A program made the position numbers and the translations under genes. The notes under the pieces were generated by a model. The model was not told the origin of the DNA, did no database searches, and saw only the letters and a program-made list of their open reading frames with translations. DNA of 64,000 nucleotides, taken from the NCBI RefSeq assembly GCF_025947185.1, contig NZ_CP110001.1, positions 2,852,001 through 2,916,000 of the forward strand, read 5' to 3'. The DNA comes from Flavobacterium sp. N2038 (GTDB lineage Bacteria; Bacteroidota; Bacteroidia; Flavobacteriales; Flavobacteriaceae). Positions 43,296 through 51,732 of the stretch are shown one piece after another (position 1 is the stretch's first letter; the number at the start of each line of letters is the position of its first letter).

Positions 43296-45632
43296 TTATC
43301 CTACCACATCTAATTTAGCAAATCTCAACAACAGTTTCTTAATTCCGCCAACCTCAAATTTTATTTCGGCTTTTTTATCTGCACCAACACCTTCTAAATT
43401 TACTACTTCTCCTTTACCAAAACGCTCATGCATTACCATATTTCCTATAGTTAATTTATTGTCAAATAAATTTGGAGCAGCTGCATTTGGATTTATTCCT
43501 CCAACTGGTTTTAATTTTCGAATATTAAGATCTGGTTTCGGATTATTGTCTGTCACATGTTTTGGCGGAGTTCCACCTACCGGTTTTGCCAGTCGCAATT
43601 TTGATTTATCTATATCTCCAAAAATATCACCATCAATAGGCGATTTATATCTGTAATTCGTTTCGGCCGGAGTCAGATATTCTAAAAACTGACCATCAAT
43701 TTCTTCAATAAAACGTGATGGTTCACTATCTGTTAGTTTTCCCCAACGGTAACGGGATTGAGCATAAGTTAAATATGCCTGATGCTCTGCACGAGTTAAA
43801 GCTACGTAAAATAATCGACGTTCTTCTTCCAATTCACTTCTGGTACTCATACTCATAGCGCTTGGAAACAAATCTTCTTCCATACCAACCACAAATACAT
43901 GAGGAAATTCCAGCCCTTTAGCTAAGTGAATTGTCATTAATGCTACACGGTCATCATCAGCTGTATCTTTATCTAAGTCTGTTGCAAGTGCTACATCTTC
44001 CATAAATTCAGATAATGCTCCTCTTGCTCCGTCAATTTCTTTTTGCCCTTCAGTAAAATCTTTTAAACCATTTAAAAGTTCTTCAATATTCTGAATTTTC
44101 GCCATTCCCTCCGGTGTGGCATCTTTTTTAAGTTCCTGAACTAAACCGGTTTTCTTTGCCACATAATCTGTAATATAGAAAGCATCGTGGTTTTGATCAA
44201 TTACCTGAAAATTCTGAATCATGGTCACAAAATCATTCAGTTTATTCTTCGTACCAGCATTCAGTTTCAAGTCAATTTTATCAATATTAACCATTACTTC
44301 CCAAATCGAGCGTTTATAGTGATTTGCAGCAATAGTCAGCTTTTCAACCGTTGTATCTCCAATTCCACGCGCCGGATAATTAATTACACGAATTAATGCT
44401 TCTTCATCCTTTGGGTTTATTACTAAACGTAAATAACACAAAACATCTTTAATTTCCTTACGTTGGTAGAATGACAATCCACCATAAATTCTATACGGAA
44501 TATCACGTTTTCTCAACGCATCCTCCATTGCACGTGACTGTGCATTTGTACGATATAAAATAGCAAAAGATCCATTATGAAGCTGATGCTGCATTTTCTG
44601 TTCAAAAATCGTGCTCGCTACAAAACGACCTTCCTCTGCATCTGTCAAACTTCTGTGCACCTTAATTCTAGGTCCAAAATCATTCGCCGTCCAAACTACT
44701 TTATCCAGTTTGGTTTTATTGTGCTCCATAACCGTATTAGCCGCTTCCACAATATTTCGGGTAGAACGATAATTCTGCTCTAAACGGAACATTATTACTC
44801 CTTCATAATCCTTCTGGAAATTCAGAATATTATTAATATTTGCTCCACGAAACGCATAAATACTCTGTGCATCATCACCAACCACACAAATATTCTGAAA
44901 ACGGTCTGATAAAGCTCTTACAATCAAATACTGAGAGTGATTCGTATCCTGGTACTCATCAACCAGAATATAACGAAAACGATCCTGATATTTTGCTAAA
45001 ACCTCTGGAAAACGAGTTAATAATTCGTTGGTTTTCAATAATAAATCATCAAAATCCATTGCTCCAGCCTTAAAACAACGCTCTACATACTGCTGATAAA
45101 TCTCGCCTAGTCTAGGCCTTTTTGCCATCGCATCGGCTTCAACCAATTCCGGATTATTAAAATAGGCCTTTACCGTAATCAAACTGTTTTTATAATTAGA
45201 TATACGACCTAAAATCTGTTTTGGTTTGTAAATATCACGATCCAACTGCATTTCTTTGATAATCGAAGAAATCAATCGGGCCGAATCCTGAGAATCATAA
45301 ATAGTAAAATTGGAAGGATATCCTAAATGATCTGATTCTGCACGAAGAATACGCGCAAAAATAGAGTGAAAAGTTCCCATCCAAAGATTTTTTGCTTCAG
45401 ATGCACCCACAATATCCGAAATCCTGTGCTTCATTTCTCGCGCTGCTTTATTGGTAAAAGTCAGCGACAAAATATTAAAGGCATCAATACCCTGAGCCAT
45501 TAAATAGGCAATTCTAATCGTTAAAACACGAGTTTTTCCCGAACCCGCACCAGCAATAATAATCATTGGCCCGTCTTTCTTCAGAACGGGTTGTCGTTGC
45601 GCTTCATTGAGTTGATCAATGTACTTCTGCAT
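43296..45632 (-). CDS. UvrD/PcrA/Rep-type superfamily 1 DNA helicase
   Basis: 3'-5' DNA helicase of repair and replication-fork maintenance. Motifs: IAGAGSGKTRVLT (I), TFTNKAAREM (Ia), VDEYQDTN (II), GDDAQSIYAFRGA (III), RLEQNYRST (IV), TIHLAKGLEF (V), ALTRA (VI). The C terminus (about 720-778) is a PcrA-like tail with HERFGKGEVVNLEG. I favour the ATG at 45632 (MQKYIDQLNEAQRQPV), with an alternative at 45647 (MEKNF), because a TATTTTTG promoter element at 45654-45661 would leave only about 4 nt of leader for the longer form. Length 778. Confidence 0.92.
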   Translation of the reverse strand: MQKYIDQLNEAQRQPVLKKDGPMIIIAGAGSGKTRVLTIRIAYLMAQGIDAFNILSLTFTNKAAREMKHRISDIVGASEAKNLWMGTFHSIFARILRAESDHLGYPSNFTIYDSQDSARLISSIIKEMQLDRDIYKPKQILGRISNYKNSLITVKAYFNNPELVEADAMAKRPRLGEIYQQYVERCFKAGAMDFDDLLLKTNELLTRFPEVLAKYQDRFRYILVDEYQDTNHSQYLIVRALSDRFQNICVVGDDAQSIYAFRGANINNILNFQKDYEGVIMFRLEQNYRSTRNIVEAANTVMEHNKTKLDKVVWTANDFGPRIKVHRSLTDAEEGRFVASTIFEQKMQHQLHNGSFAILYRTNAQSRAMEDALRKRDIPYRIYGGLSFYQRKEIKDVLCYLRLVINPKDEEALIRVINYPARGIGDTTVEKLTIAANHYKRSIWEVMVNIDKIDLKLNAGTKNKLNDFVTMIQNFQVIDQNHDAFYITDYVAKKTGLVQELKKDATPEGMAKIQNIEELLNGLKDFTEGQKEIDGARGALSEFMEDVALATDLDKDTADDDRVALMTIHLAKGLEFPHVFVVGMEEDLFPSAMSMSTRSELEEERRLFYVALTRAEHQAYLTYAQSRYRWGKLTDSEPSRFIEEIDGQFLEYLTPAETNYRYKSPIDGDIFGDIDKSKLRLAKPVGGTPPKHVTDNNPKPDLNIRKLKPVGGINPNAAAPNLFDNKLTIGNMVMHERFGKGEVVNLEGVGADKKAEIKFEVGGIKKLLLRFAKLDVVG

Positions 45633-45653
45633 GAAATTTTTCTCCATATGATG

Positions 45654-45661
45654 CAAAAATA
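45654..45661 (-). promoter_or_regulatory. Promoter -7 element TATTTTTG for the UvrD-like gene
   Basis: Reads TATTTTTG on the minus strand, 21 nt before the favoured ATG at 45632. Confidence 0.55.
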
Positions 45662-45668
45662 AGAATTA

Positions 45669-45715
45669 TAGATTTAATAAGCTACTAAGATTCTAAGGTT
45701 CTAAGAGGCTAAGTT
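45669..45715. repeat. CTAAG-word arm, left partner of 46222-46260
   Basis: Four iterations of CTAAGRTTCTAAG here are complementary to CTTAGAATCTTAGC words at 46222-46260. The two arms are 500 bp apart and enclose a GC-richer element, an antitoxin-like gene and a palindromic repeat pair. Confidence 0.7.
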
Positions 45716-45756
45716 TTTTCTTTTTTGAAGCAGAACAATAGGCATTTTACTAAATA

Positions 45757-45822
45757 TGGTTTCCCGCTTTCGGCTTTATCTCTCCACTCCGCTGCGAGGA
45801 TACCGCCTCAATCAGGGCTAGT
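45757..45822. repeat. GC-rich dispersed-type element
   Basis: A 65-bp block (TTTCCCGCTTTCGGC ... ATCAGGGCTAG) with far higher GC than its surroundings and no coding frame. I recall similar blocks scattered in Flavobacterium intergenic DNA. Single copy in this window, so repeat status is from memory. Confidence 0.4.
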
Positions 45823-45866
45823 AAACAAACAATTGGCTTTCTTTGAATATTTTGAGAAAATTCAAA

Positions 45867-46025
45867 TTAGATATTATATTTATTTTTTAATTTTCCTTTA
45901 AAATCTTCAAAAGAAATAACCCTTCCGGCTTTAATATCATCCATACTTTTTTGAAGTTCTTTATTTAAATCTTCATCTGAAAAATCGTTTAAAAAAATTT
46001 CGTCATCTTCTATAATTTCATCCAT
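45867..46025 (-). CDS. Orphan antitoxin-like small protein, 52 aa
   Basis: A 52-codon frame from ATG at 46025 to TAA at 45867. It is very acidic at the N terminus (MDEIIEDDEIFLNDFSDEDL) and then has the toxin-neutralising tail seen in RelB/ParD-type antitoxins: ELQKSMDDIKAGRVISFEDFKGKLK, where AGRVISFED corresponds to the common GKxIPHEE core. No DNA-binding domain is present. No toxin-like frame follows within 230 nt on this strand; the space holds repeats and then uvrD. It may be a remnant or may act on a toxin encoded elsewhere. Confidence 0.68.
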   Translation of the reverse strand: MDEIIEDDEIFLNDFSDEDLNKELQKSMDDIKAGRVISFEDFKGKLKNKYNI

Positions 46026-46090
46026 TTTTTAATGTTTTCTAATTTTTAATATTTCATTAATCCGATTATTATGCTCAAAAAAATTGAACT

Positions 46091-46209
46091 GCCGTTGGTT
46101 TTAACCAACGGTTAAATTTATAACATTATCAAGGTTTTATCCAAACTTAACGATTTTGTATAAAGCCTAGTCGTTTTGATTTCAAGAACCGTTGGTTAAA
46201 ACCAACGGC
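46091..46209. repeat. Pair of inverted CCGTTGGTT palindromes (BIME-like)
   Basis: CCGTTGGTT-TT-AACCAACGG (46092-46111) is a near-perfect palindrome, and its reverse complement occurs at 46189-46208; with flanks the match is 23 bp. So each arm can fold alone or pair with the other across 77 nt. The layout resembles bacterial interspersed mosaic elements that are linked to RAYT transposases; none is encoded here. Confidence 0.8.
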
Positions 46210-46221
46210 AAGTCAAAAAAA

Positions 46222-46260
46222 ACTTAGCATCTTAGAATCTTAGCCCCTTAGAACCTTACT
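46222..46260. repeat. CTAAG-word arm, right partner of 45669-45715
   Basis: CTTAGCATCTTAGAATCTTAG words, running up to the stop of the TauE-like gene. Complementary to the arm at 45669-45715. Confidence 0.7.
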
Positions 46261-47023
46261 TAAAAAACACATCGTAAGCAAAACGAATCAAAGTCCCGAC
46301 AACCACTACCAAAAAGAAAATCCTAATAAAACCATTTCCTTTATTAATGGCCAGTTTTGCACCCAACCAGCCACCAAGACCGTTACTGATTGCCATAGGA
46401 ATTGCAATTGCCCAGATAATTTTTCCTTTTATCATAAACAAGCATATCGAACCAAAATTTGTTGCCAGATTTACCATTTTAGCATTTGCAGAAGCGTGCA
46501 AAAAATCAAAACCTAAAAGCGCAATAAAAGCAACAACAAAAAAACTTCCTGTTCCGGGACCAATAAATCCGTCATAAAAACCAACAATTATGCTAATTAC
46601 AACTGCATAAATTATTTGTGTCGTTGCAGAATGATCTTTAGCAACATGCTGCCCGAAATTTTTCTTTGCATAGGTATAAATAAATAACAAAGACAAGACA
46701 ACCAACAAAAGGGGTTTCATAAAATCATTACTAACCAACGTTAAAATAGTTGAGCCCAAAAATGCAGAAGGAACTGCCAGACACATCATAATCAATAACA
46801 ATTTCCATTCTATAACCACTTTTTTCAAGTACTGAAAAGCAGCAAAAGATGTTCCTGAGAAAGCGGGAACTTTAAGTGTTCCAATAACTGTTGAAACAGG
46901 TAAATTGGGCAATAAAATCAACCCCATTGGTGTCTGAATTAATCCGCCACCACCAACAATTGCATCAATAAATCCTGCTGCAAAAGCAGCTAAACAAAGA
47001 AAAAAAATTATATATAAATCCAT
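46256..47023 (-). CDS. TauE/SafE-family membrane transporter
   Basis: Putative anion (sulfite, sulfonate or organosulfur) exporter of the inner membrane. The 255-residue protein has about eight hydrophobic helices. The family pattern includes FIDAIVGGGGLIQTP in helix 1 and its inverted repeat FYDGFIGPGTGSFF in the middle, which mark the two TauE repeats. Substrate cannot be inferred, and no sulfur-metabolism gene is adjacent. Confidence 0.9.
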   Translation of the reverse strand: MDLYIIFFLCLAAFAAGFIDAIVGGGGLIQTPMGLILLPNLPVSTVIGTLKVPAFSGTSFAAFQYLKKVVIEWKLLLIMMCLAVPSAFLGSTILTLVSNDFMKPLLLVVLSLLFIYTYAKKNFGQHVAKDHSATTQIIYAVVISIIVGFYDGFIGPGTGSFFVVAFIALLGFDFLHASANAKMVNLATNFGSICLFMIKGKIIWAIAIPMAISNGLGGWLGAKLAINKGNGFIRIFFLVVVVGTLIRFAYDVFFK

Positions 47024-47124
47024 TAAAAAATAGGTTTCAGTAGGTTTTAAAAACTAGTTGCAAAAGTAAGGCTTCCGTTTTGTTTATTACCAAAAATTTA
47101 AAGTGGATTTCTCCTCAAAAAGTA

Positions 47125-47132
47125 TATTTTTG
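47125..47132 (+). promoter_or_regulatory. Promoter -7 element TATTTTTG
   Basis: Matches TAnnTTTG, 18 nt before the ATG at 47151. It argues against an upstream in-frame start at 47103, which would lie before the promoter. Confidence 0.6.
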
Positions 47133-47150
47133 CTAAAAAATTTAACCCAA

Positions 47151-47672
47151 ATGGATTTTACAAGAATTATAGAATTAGCCAGTTATACTTTACCTGCAAT
47201 TGTAACAGGATTTGTTGCTTACAGTTTTTTTGAACTGCACATCAAGAATAACGATAAAAAGCGTGCTTTTTTATTAAACAGAGAATATAATAAACAATCG
47301 CTACCAATACGTTTACAAGCTTATGAGCGTATGACTTTATTTTTGGAACGTATTAATTTAACTAAATTATTGATTAGAATTAGTCCAATTTCTCCCGATA
47401 AACACGATTATGAAAACTTTGTAATTGACCAAATCGAACAAGAATTTGAGCACAATTTAACGCAGCAAATCTATATGTCCGACGAATGCTGGACGATCAT
47501 TACAACAGCAAAAAACTCAACAATACAAATGATTCGTAAGGCTGCCATGAGCGATCGCGTTGACAGTGCTGATAAACTTCGTGAGGTAATTTTAAATGAT
47601 TTACTAGAAAAACAATCACCTAGCAATGCTGCTTTGGGATATATTAAAAATGAAGTTGCAGAACTTTGGTAA
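47151..47672 (+). CDS. Conserved hypothetical membrane-anchored protein (DUF7935-like)
   Basis: A 173-residue protein with one N-terminal membrane helix (IIELASYTLPAIVTGFVAYSFF, about 5-26) and a cytoplasmic helical domain: RLQAYERMTLFLERINLTKLLIRISP, IDQIEQEFEHNLTQQIYMSDECWTIITTAKNS. The RLQAYERMTLFLERI block is strongly conserved in flavobacterial homologues I recall, of unknown function. The start at 47151 is chosen because the promoter element lies just upstream. Confidence 0.78.
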   Translation: MDFTRIIELASYTLPAIVTGFVAYSFFELHIKNNDKKRAFLLNREYNKQSLPIRLQAYERMTLFLERINLTKLLIRISPISPDKHDYENFVIDQIEQEFEHNLTQQIYMSDECWTIITTAKNSTIQMIRKAAMSDRVDSADKLREVILNDLLEKQSPSNAALGYIKNEVAELW

Positions 47673-47739
47673 AATTTACTAGACGAGATTTATTAAGATC
47701 TATTAATAAATCTCGTCAAATAATTATAAATTTTATATT

Positions 47740-48471
47740 TTAAAGCCACCATTTAAATTTAGGCTTGACCCACCATCCGTTTTTTTGATATTTATTAGAT
47801 ACACTTAATTCTCCAACACCTATATCAAAATCACAATTTACATTAGGTACTCGATAATCTGCCCAATTACATACTTTTTCTTTTCCAGAATTATTTGATT
47901 TCCAAACACCAACAAAAACATTGTTAAAATATTTATCAGAATTAATTTCAATATCGTTATACTTCATCAAATCATTCTTGTCTAAATACCATAAAGACTG
48001 CATTGTTCCCTGAAATTTACCTGAGCCTTTTTGCTCTGTATTTTCAATTAATTCGTAAGTTGCAGTCAATATCCCCTGATTTTTTATACCTGCATTTTTG
48101 TATTCATCATCTACACCAAATCTTAGTTTTTTGACTTCTTGAATCTTTGTAATTGTAATTTTTCCGATAAAATCACAAATATTAGACTTAACCATTGATT
48201 TACCAGAAATTACATATTCATTACTTTTCTTTTCGCTTCTTTTTATTGAAATAAATTTAATCTGTATTCTTTCATAATTATCTCCAATAATACCGTAAAT
48301 CAAATTATTATTGGTTTGATTCCATAACTCAGAAAAATCATGCTTAACATATTTATCTAGTTCATTCTTTTGAAATATTTCTTCCTCGGTCAAAATTTTT
48401 GTTCTGCACAAATTTTGCCCCCATAAATTGAAACAAAAAAAGAGACAACTAAATAAAACTACTTTATTCAT
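47740..48471 (-). CDS. Exported hypothetical protein, 243 aa
   Basis: Signal peptide MNKVVLFSCLFFCFNLWGQ, then a beta-rich domain without recognisable motif (IQIKFISIKRSEKKSNEYVISGKSMV, GILTATYELIENTEQKGSGKFQG, VFVGVWKSNNSGKEKVCNWADYRVP). The strand-turn pattern and three to four Cys suggest a secreted beta-sandwich. It starts 5 nt after the patatin gene stop, so they share a transcript. Confidence 0.78.
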   Translation of the reverse strand: MNKVVLFSCLFFCFNLWGQNLCRTKILTEEEIFQKNELDKYVKHDFSELWNQTNNNLIYGIIGDNYERIQIKFISIKRSEKKSNEYVISGKSMVKSNICDFIGKITITKIQEVKKLRFGVDDEYKNAGIKNQGILTATYELIENTEQKGSGKFQGTMQSLWYLDKNDLMKYNDIEINSDKYFNNVFVGVWKSNNSGKEKVCNWADYRVPNVNCDFDIGVGELSVSNKYQKNGWWVKPKFKWWL

Positions 48472-48476
48472 ATTAT

Positions 48477-49382
48477 TTAAGCTATCTTATTATCACTCAT
48501 AACCTCCGATTTATTCTGTGCATATTCATATCCTTGCTCCCACCAATCTTTCATCACTTCTTTATTGAAAATAAGCGCATTATCTGTAAGCTTTGTTGGC
48601 GTGTAATATAAATTAAGCTTTACATTTTTATTACTTGCCATAAGTTTTCCTATAGCAATGTCATGTTTTTCAACCTGATCTAAAGCAATTCGGAATAAAT
48701 CAATCATTAGCGAAAACGGATTTTTACCAATCACTGTTTTATCCATATTTACTTCGGTTTCTAAGATAATCACATCAATTTCGGTTGCCCCACGGTTAAT
48801 GGCTTCACGAATTGGAACCAAACTAGAGAATCCGCCATCACCATATTCGGAGTTATTTCTTTCGACCAAACTCATAAACGGAACATAATTGCTGGAAATC
48901 CAGGACCAATCGCAAAACTCCTCGTAAGTACAATCTTTAACCGATTTGTATTCTGATTCATTCTTAGTAAAATTGGTTACCGTAACCACAACGTCTGTCT
49001 TTAATTTTTTGAGCTTGTTAAAGTCGGAAAGCGAAAAATTATTCTGAATATATTTCTTCAACCCTTTGCTCTCGCCAAAAGTCCTTTTTCCTTTAAAAAA
49101 CTGACGTAAAACATTGAAGTGATTAATCGTTACAATATCTACTCCTTCTTTATTTTTAACCACAAACGGACAAATATTAAAAATACTTGCCATAGTAACA
49201 TTAGTATAAACCGAATGTATTTTTTTTATATGTCCTAAAGCTAAATGCGGAATTAATAAACTTCCTGTAGAAGTTCCTAAAAACAAATCATATTCATGAT
49301 TTTTCTCTTCGATTAAATATTGCGCAACTCCTCCGGCGAAGGCGCCTTTACTTCCGCCGCCAGAAATAACTAATGCTCTCAT
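48477..49382 (-). CDS. Patatin-like phospholipase
   Basis: Serine-Asp dyad acyl hydrolase acting on phospholipids. The oxyanion loop SGGGSKGAFAGGV (residues 6-18) comes first, then the nucleophile elbow LGTSTGSL (GxSxG), and the catalytic Asp in YGDGGFSSLVPI. No signal peptide, so cytoplasmic or membrane-associated unless exported otherwise. Length 301 is normal for bacterial patatins. The next gene, for an exported unknown protein, starts 5 nt after its stop. Possible roles are lipid turnover or antagonism; nothing here decides. Confidence 0.9.
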   Translation of the reverse strand: MRALVISGGGSKGAFAGGVAQYLIEEKNHEYDLFLGTSTGSLLIPHLALGHIKKIHSVYTNVTMASIFNICPFVVKNKEGVDIVTINHFNVLRQFFKGKRTFGESKGLKKYIQNNFSLSDFNKLKKLKTDVVVTVTNFTKNESEYKSVKDCTYEEFCDWSWISSNYVPFMSLVERNNSEYGDGGFSSLVPIREAINRGATEIDVIILETEVNMDKTVIGKNPFSLMIDLFRIALDQVEKHDIAIGKLMASNKNVKLNLYYTPTKLTDNALIFNKEVMKDWWEQGYEYAQNKSEVMSDNKIA

Positions 49383-49404
49383 ATATGGTATTGTAGGTTT
49401 TATT

Positions 49405-49577
49405 TTTTTAGAGTAAAGAGTAAAGAGAATAGAAAAAAGAATAAAGAGTAAAGACTTTTCTATTCGTTTAAATCTTTACTCCTGCATCTATTCTCTTTAT
49501 TCTATTTTCTTGCCTCTATTTTCTTTGCTCTATTCTCTATGTTCTCTCTTCTTGCCTCTATTCTCTTCGTTCTATCT
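49405..49577. repeat. GTAAAGA/CTATTCTCT-word repeat region
   Basis: Left part repeats AGAGTAAAGA and AGAATAGA; right part repeats their complements CTATTCTCTTT and CTTGCCTCTATT. The halves can pair in several registers. It occupies almost the whole gap between the M1 peptidase and patatin genes. Confidence 0.75.
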
Positions 49578-51638
49578 TCACTCTTTCAGCAAACGATTCA
49601 GTTGAAATTGTTCATCAGGGGTCAAATTAGGCAAAATTCTTTCAAAAGAAGCACGCATTTCGGGATTTTTTAATAACAATCTGATGGTGTCTCTTCCAAA
49701 CTTCGAAAATTGCCACATATGATGCGTTGTCGCCAAAACTAAATTACTCAAAACCTGATCGTTAATAATCTTAAACGCGATTAGTTTTTCTAAAGCATTT
49801 TGTCGCGTTGTGGCTTCATATTTAGTTGAAGAAAAAGCGATCAGTTCATTTACAAGTTCATCTGGATTGTCGGCATAATTTGTTGTTGACAATGCTAAAG
49901 AAAGCCATAATGTGCGAAGATTATAGTCATTGAAACCAATCCAGTTTTTAGATTTATTAAGATATTCTGCCCGATGATCCGGAAAATTTCGCCATAACCA
50001 ATACAAAGCCACCTCCTGAGTTTGGTATGATTTATCATCCAGTAAAGTTTCATAATCTGTTCTAAAATCCTCAGGAATTTTGGTTAAAGTTTCAGCTACT
50101 GTCTGGCGAATCTGAATAATATTACTTTGCAGCGCTAAAAGCAATAATTCTTTTTTTGCTTCATATTTTTCATTTTCCAACTGATCTATAATAGCTTCTT
50201 TTACCGTATGATAAGCATCAGAATTTAGCGTTTTAATAAAGAATTCTCTTTTCTCTGCCAAAGGTGTTTTTTTCAATTTATCAACTTCTAACCGAATTTG
50301 AATCGATTTGTTTTTACTGAGCAAAGCATTCGCAGTTGGGGTATCAAAAGTAGTTGATTCTAACCATGTTTTTTGAAATTTTTCCAAATCAAAACTGGAA
50401 ACTTTTTTTATTTCATCAAAGAAATTTTGCGTGTTTACATTTTGATAGGCATACTTTTTCAGATAACTTTTAATCGCTTTTTTAAACGCTTTATCACCAA
50501 TTGACTCATGCAAAACAAAAAGCGTCCATGCTCCTTTTTCGTAAAAAGTAAGCGAACTTGCTTTTGGATTTAAAACAGGAATTGAATCTGTTCTCGAAGC
50601 AAATTTTATTTGCTGTGCTGTATCATAAAGTTTAGAGTAAAAATAATCATCTCCAAATATGTCACGTTCAGCCAGAGCAGCAAAATAAGTTGCAAATCCT
50701 TCCTGAAGCCAGTGATGCTTACTGCTTTCTGCCGTAATTAAATCTCCAAACCAATGATGCGCCAGTTCGTGTGCATCTACATTTGTATAATTTCTATCGG
50801 TAAAACCAGTTGAATCAACCACATATCGTGTTGCCAAAAGCGTAGAAGTAGTATTTTCCATTCCGGCATATAAAAAATCACGAACCGGAATCTGCCTGTA
50901 TATTTTCCACGGATATTTAATACCAATTTCCTTTTCTAAAAAATCAAAAATGCGTTTGGAATAACGAAATGTAGGTTCAAAACGTACTAAATCCTTGTTT
51001 TCTAAATAATACTCAAGAGGAATACCGGATTTAGCTTTTAATTCTCTTTTATCATATTTACCTACAGCAAGCATTAATAAATAAGAACTCATTGGTTTTT
51101 CCATTTCGTACTGCCAATGCAATAAATCGCCTTTTACTACTTTTTCTTTTAATATGCCATTCGAAACAACCTGATATGCTGCATCGTAGGATATTCCTAA
51201 ACTAAAAATTACTTTTTCATTTACATCATCAAAACTTGGAAACCAATTGCTGGTGTAGCGCCCTTGTCCCTGAGTCCAAATCTGAACTTCTTTATTCTCA
51301 ATATCTATAAAATACAACGCCTGTTTTGGTTTTGCCTTATAGTCAAAAGTTAAATGATTTTCTCCTTTTTGAAAATTGCCTACAATTTGTAATTGCTTAC
51401 CGGAATTTACAAAAACAACCTCTTTATTATCGATCAATACTTTTGAGAATTCCATGTTTTTGGCATCGATTTTTATAGTATCAATTGGCTGTAAAACCGT
51501 AAAACTATAATTTACAGATCCTGAAACAGTTTTCTCTTTTGAATTTAAAGACAATTGGCCGGTAACCGTTTTAAAATCAACATATTTAGTTTGCTGCGCA
51601 AAGATTAAAGATGTGAATAATAGAAAAATATATTTCAT
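49578..51638 (-). CDS. Exported M1-family aminopeptidase with C-terminal helical region
   Basis: Zinc aminopeptidase. Signal peptide MKYIFLLFTSLIFAQQ. The beta-sandwich N domain (about 20-215) is followed by YAGMENTTSTLLATRY (GAMEN-type loop) and the zinc motif HELAHHW with Glu 18 residues on in WLQEGFATYF. The C-terminal 230 residues are helical, HEAT-like (ALQSNIIQIRQTVAETLTKIP). Length 686. The shorter M1 enzyme at 34341-35996 is only a distant relative. Confidence 0.92.
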   Translation of the reverse strand: MKYIFLLFTSLIFAQQTKYVDFKTVTGQLSLNSKEKTVSGSVNYSFTVLQPIDTIKIDAKNMEFSKVLIDNKEVVFVNSGKQLQIVGNFQKGENHLTFDYKAKPKQALYFIDIENKEVQIWTQGQGRYTSNWFPSFDDVNEKVIFSLGISYDAAYQVVSNGILKEKVVKGDLLHWQYEMEKPMSSYLLMLAVGKYDKRELKAKSGIPLEYYLENKDLVRFEPTFRYSKRIFDFLEKEIGIKYPWKIYRQIPVRDFLYAGMENTTSTLLATRYVVDSTGFTDRNYTNVDAHELAHHWFGDLITAESSKHHWLQEGFATYFAALAERDIFGDDYFYSKLYDTAQQIKFASRTDSIPVLNPKASSLTFYEKGAWTLFVLHESIGDKAFKKAIKSYLKKYAYQNVNTQNFFDEIKKVSSFDLEKFQKTWLESTTFDTPTANALLSKNKSIQIRLEVDKLKKTPLAEKREFFIKTLNSDAYHTVKEAIIDQLENEKYEAKKELLLLALQSNIIQIRQTVAETLTKIPEDFRTDYETLLDDKSYQTQEVALYWLWRNFPDHRAEYLNKSKNWIGFNDYNLRTLWLSLALSTTNYADNPDELVNELIAFSSTKYEATTRQNALEKLIAFKIINDQVLSNLVLATTHHMWQFSKFGRDTIRLLLKNPEMRASFERILPNLTPDEQFQLNRLLKE

Positions 51639-51732
51639 TGAATAAAAATTTGTGGCAAAATCCCAAAGTTACAAAGGTTTGACCAACAAATAGAATGAAA
51701 TTTGTAAGTTTACCATATAAAACTAATAAAAC

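Noticed and set aside
48477..49382. Patatin gene as part of a CBASS or other defence system
   Set aside because: No cyclase, ubiquitin-like or other defence partner nearby; the only operon partner is an exported unknown protein.
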